64,000 bases of DNA from Edaphovirga cremea (GTDB lineage: Bacteria > Pseudomonadota > Gammaproteobacteria > Enterobacterales > Enterobacteriaceae), in contig NZ_QOVA01000005.1 of NCBI RefSeq assembly GCF_003332275.1, positions 124,001 to 188,000 of the forward strand, written 5' to 3'. Of this stretch, positions 62,734 through 64,000 are shown piece by piece. The position numbers and the translations under genes were made by a program. The notes below the pieces were generated by a model. The model did not search any database. It saw only the letters and a list, made by a program, of their open reading frames with translations, and was not told the DNA's origin. Position 1 is the stretch's first letter, and each line of letters begins with the position of its first letter.

Positions 62734-64000
62734 TTATAAATATACCTGTGAATAGAGTAACTCAGCACTAATCACGTCTTCCGGGAGCACAGTATTTGCT
62801 GAATGATACTCTGTTTCTGTAATGTTCCCCTTTTTCAGAAGTCCGCAACGCGCTTCTTCTGGTAACCCTGCCAATAATTTCACCCGGATATCAGCAAAAT
62901 TAAACATCCCGTCCATAATACCTGACTCTGGGACAGCAGGAGATCTAGCTAGAAATTCAGGCTTAACTACGCTGGTGATGAGATTCCAGTAATCCCTAAA
63001 ATTTTCAGTTGGGGATGGAAGTGTACCTGAGCGGATCCCAATCCGAATAGTTTCAAGCCAGCTATCATAGAATCTCTTAACATGCAGTGATTGCATGTGC
63101 TCTTGGCACCATTTATTCATCTCTTCTCTGGGTGGCAATTCCTCCCTACCCGCAAAAACCCTCAGTACCCACTGGCTGATAATATCAAAGTAGGGAAAAG
63201 CGGCGCCGAAACCGGCCGTATCCACCGGTGGATTTATTACACTCAGCGATGGATCATCTGCCCAGAAAAAATGCTCATACAAACGTCTCCGATCCAACCG
63301 TTGTACAAATGAATAGTCAGGCATTTCATAACCCACGCAGGATATGATCACATCATAGTCAGCCACTGACGAATCAACGAACTCTGCTCGACCTTCCTTG
63401 CTGAATCTTTCAAGCTGTGGCTTAACGTTAATAAGCCCCTCGGCGATATTAGGGATGATTTTTTCGTTTACGTGAACAGCATTATTATTGGCTGTAGCAG
63501 GTAAATAGCCTGACGCGCGGTATATGCGCATGTAATCGGGAAGTATTTTATCAAGATACTCAAGAAACTCGGCGTAGGGTAGCCTGTTAAGGAGATACCG
63601 CCCAAGGTAGGAATGCATCATATCATTTGGGCCAGACTGAAAATGCCGGGGCAGGAACAAACCCAGTTTCTTCACCGACAAAGAAACTGATTGCGCGAAA
63701 GGAACCAGATCGGAAGCAATATCAGCCCCACTCACCCCACCGCCCACAACAAGTACTTTTTTTCCGCTAAATACCTCCGGACTTGAATAGTCTCTTGAGG
63801 ATATGATGTTACCAGCGAATTGCTCGATTCCCGGCACCCTCATCTGACGCGACTGCCAAAGCTCACCGATGGTGATAATAACTTTATCAAAAGTCTCCTG
63901 CCGTCTGAGTGTTCCCTGCTCACTTGATATCGTCCATCCGCTATCAGTACGCGAGAGTTCTGTAATGTTTGTACTCAGGCGCGTGACATCCATGACACCT
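62734..64000 (-). CDS. flavin-containing monooxygenase (5' part beyond the window)
   Basis: The reverse strand is open from the window edge to TAA at 62734, at least 422 codons. The internal ATG at 63993 is probably not the start, since the N-terminal FAD-binding domain is missing before it. Visible features: the second nucleotide-binding motif VLVVGGGVSGADIASDLVPF (about residues 79-98 counting from 63993), preceded by DKVIITIGELWQSRQMRVPG and ISSRDYSSPEVFSGKK, and followed by YDVIISCVGYEMPDYSFVQR. This matches class B FMO-type monooxygenases. The C-terminus is long and family-specific. Substrate unknown. It lies next to the purMN backbone and may open an accessory region to the right. Confidence 0.85.
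   Translation of the reverse strand, partial: GVMDVTRLSTNITELSRTDSGWTISSEQGTLRRQETFDKVIITIGELWQSRQMRVPGIEQFAGNIISSRDYSSPEVFSGKKVLVVGGGVSGADIASDLVPFAQSVSLSVKKLGLFLPRHFQSGPNDMMHSYLGRYLLNRLPYAEFLEYLDKILPDYMRIYRASGYLPATANNNAVHVNEKIIPNIAEGLINVKPQLERFSKEGRAEFVDSSVADYDVIISCVGYEMPDYSFVQRLDRRRLYEHFFWADDPSLSVINPPVDTAGFGAAFPYFDIISQWVLRVFAGREELPPREEMNKWCQEHMQSLHVKRFYDSWLETIRIGIRSGTLPSPTENFRDYWNLITSVVKPEFLARSPAVPESGIMDGMFNFADIRVKLLAGLPEEARCGLLKKGNITETEYHSANTVLPEDVISAELLYSQVYL

Overview
This window is chromosomal DNA from an enterobacterium (order Enterobacterales). Gene content and order follow the E. coli stretch ypeB-ligA-zipA-cysZ-cysK-ptsHI-crr ... cysM-cysAWTP ... yfeXYZ-ypeA-amiA-hemF ... maeB ... 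nudK-narQ-acrD-yffB-dapE-ypfN-tmcA-ypfJ-purC-bamC-dapA-gcvR-bcp-perM-bepA-yfgD-hda-uraA-upp-purMN, with local losses and insertions. Sequence divergence from E. coli, a dispersed repeat with CATACTTCAAGTTGCAG-type ends, eutBC outside the E. coli eut locus and an M15 peptidase behind dapE suggest a Pectobacteriaceae/Yersiniaceae-type organism (Brenneria, Lonsdalea, Pectobacterium or a relative). The genus is inference.

Layout. 0-2.2 kb: ethanolamine ammonia-lyase genes eutB-eutC behind a decayed permease. 2.3-8 kb: DNA ligase, division protein ZipA, sulfate transporter CysZ, cysteine synthase CysK. 8-11 kb: the PTS operon ptsH-ptsI-crr with Mlc-like and Cra-like operators. 11-16.4 kb: a CpxAR-like two-component system divergent from macAB. 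16.4-21.2 kb: cysM and the sulfate/thiosulfate ABC operon cysPTWA. 21.4-24.9 kb: yfeX-yfeY-yfeZ, a YgiW-like stress protein and ypeA. 25-29.4 kb: an amiA ruin, hemF, yaiI, maeB. 29.6-36.3 kb: an accessory stretch (endolysin-like remnant, lipase, LysR regulator, DUF4258/HTH toxin-antitoxin-like pair, DUF1176 and DUF3298-like envelope proteins) where E. coli carries talA/tktB. 36.3-62.6 kb: conserved backbone. 62.7 kb to the end: a flavin monooxygenase running off the window.

How it works together. Sulfur assimilation (cysZ, cysK, cysM, cysPTWA), PTS sugar uptake and signalling, lysine/DAP synthesis (dapE, dapA), purine and pyrimidine supply (purC, purM, purN with two PurR boxes; upp, uraA), envelope biogenesis (zipA, bamC, bepA), efflux (macAB, acrD), nitrate sensing (narQ-narP) and control of replication initiation (hda) are represented.

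The most striking feature is gene decay. Six loci look broken, and for four of them the lesion can be read directly: amiA (large internal deletion), a lipase (8-bp tandem duplication that cuts off two catalytic residues), a DUF4258 toxin-like gene (in-frame TAA beside an intact HTH partner) and a DUF1176 gene (one base missing just after the signal peptide). A permease remnant and an endolysin-like remnant complete the list. This suggests ongoing reduction or niche change, although assembly error must be excluded for the single-site lesions. No rRNA, tRNA, CRISPR array or complete insertion sequence was seen. I did not find a clearly new multigene system.
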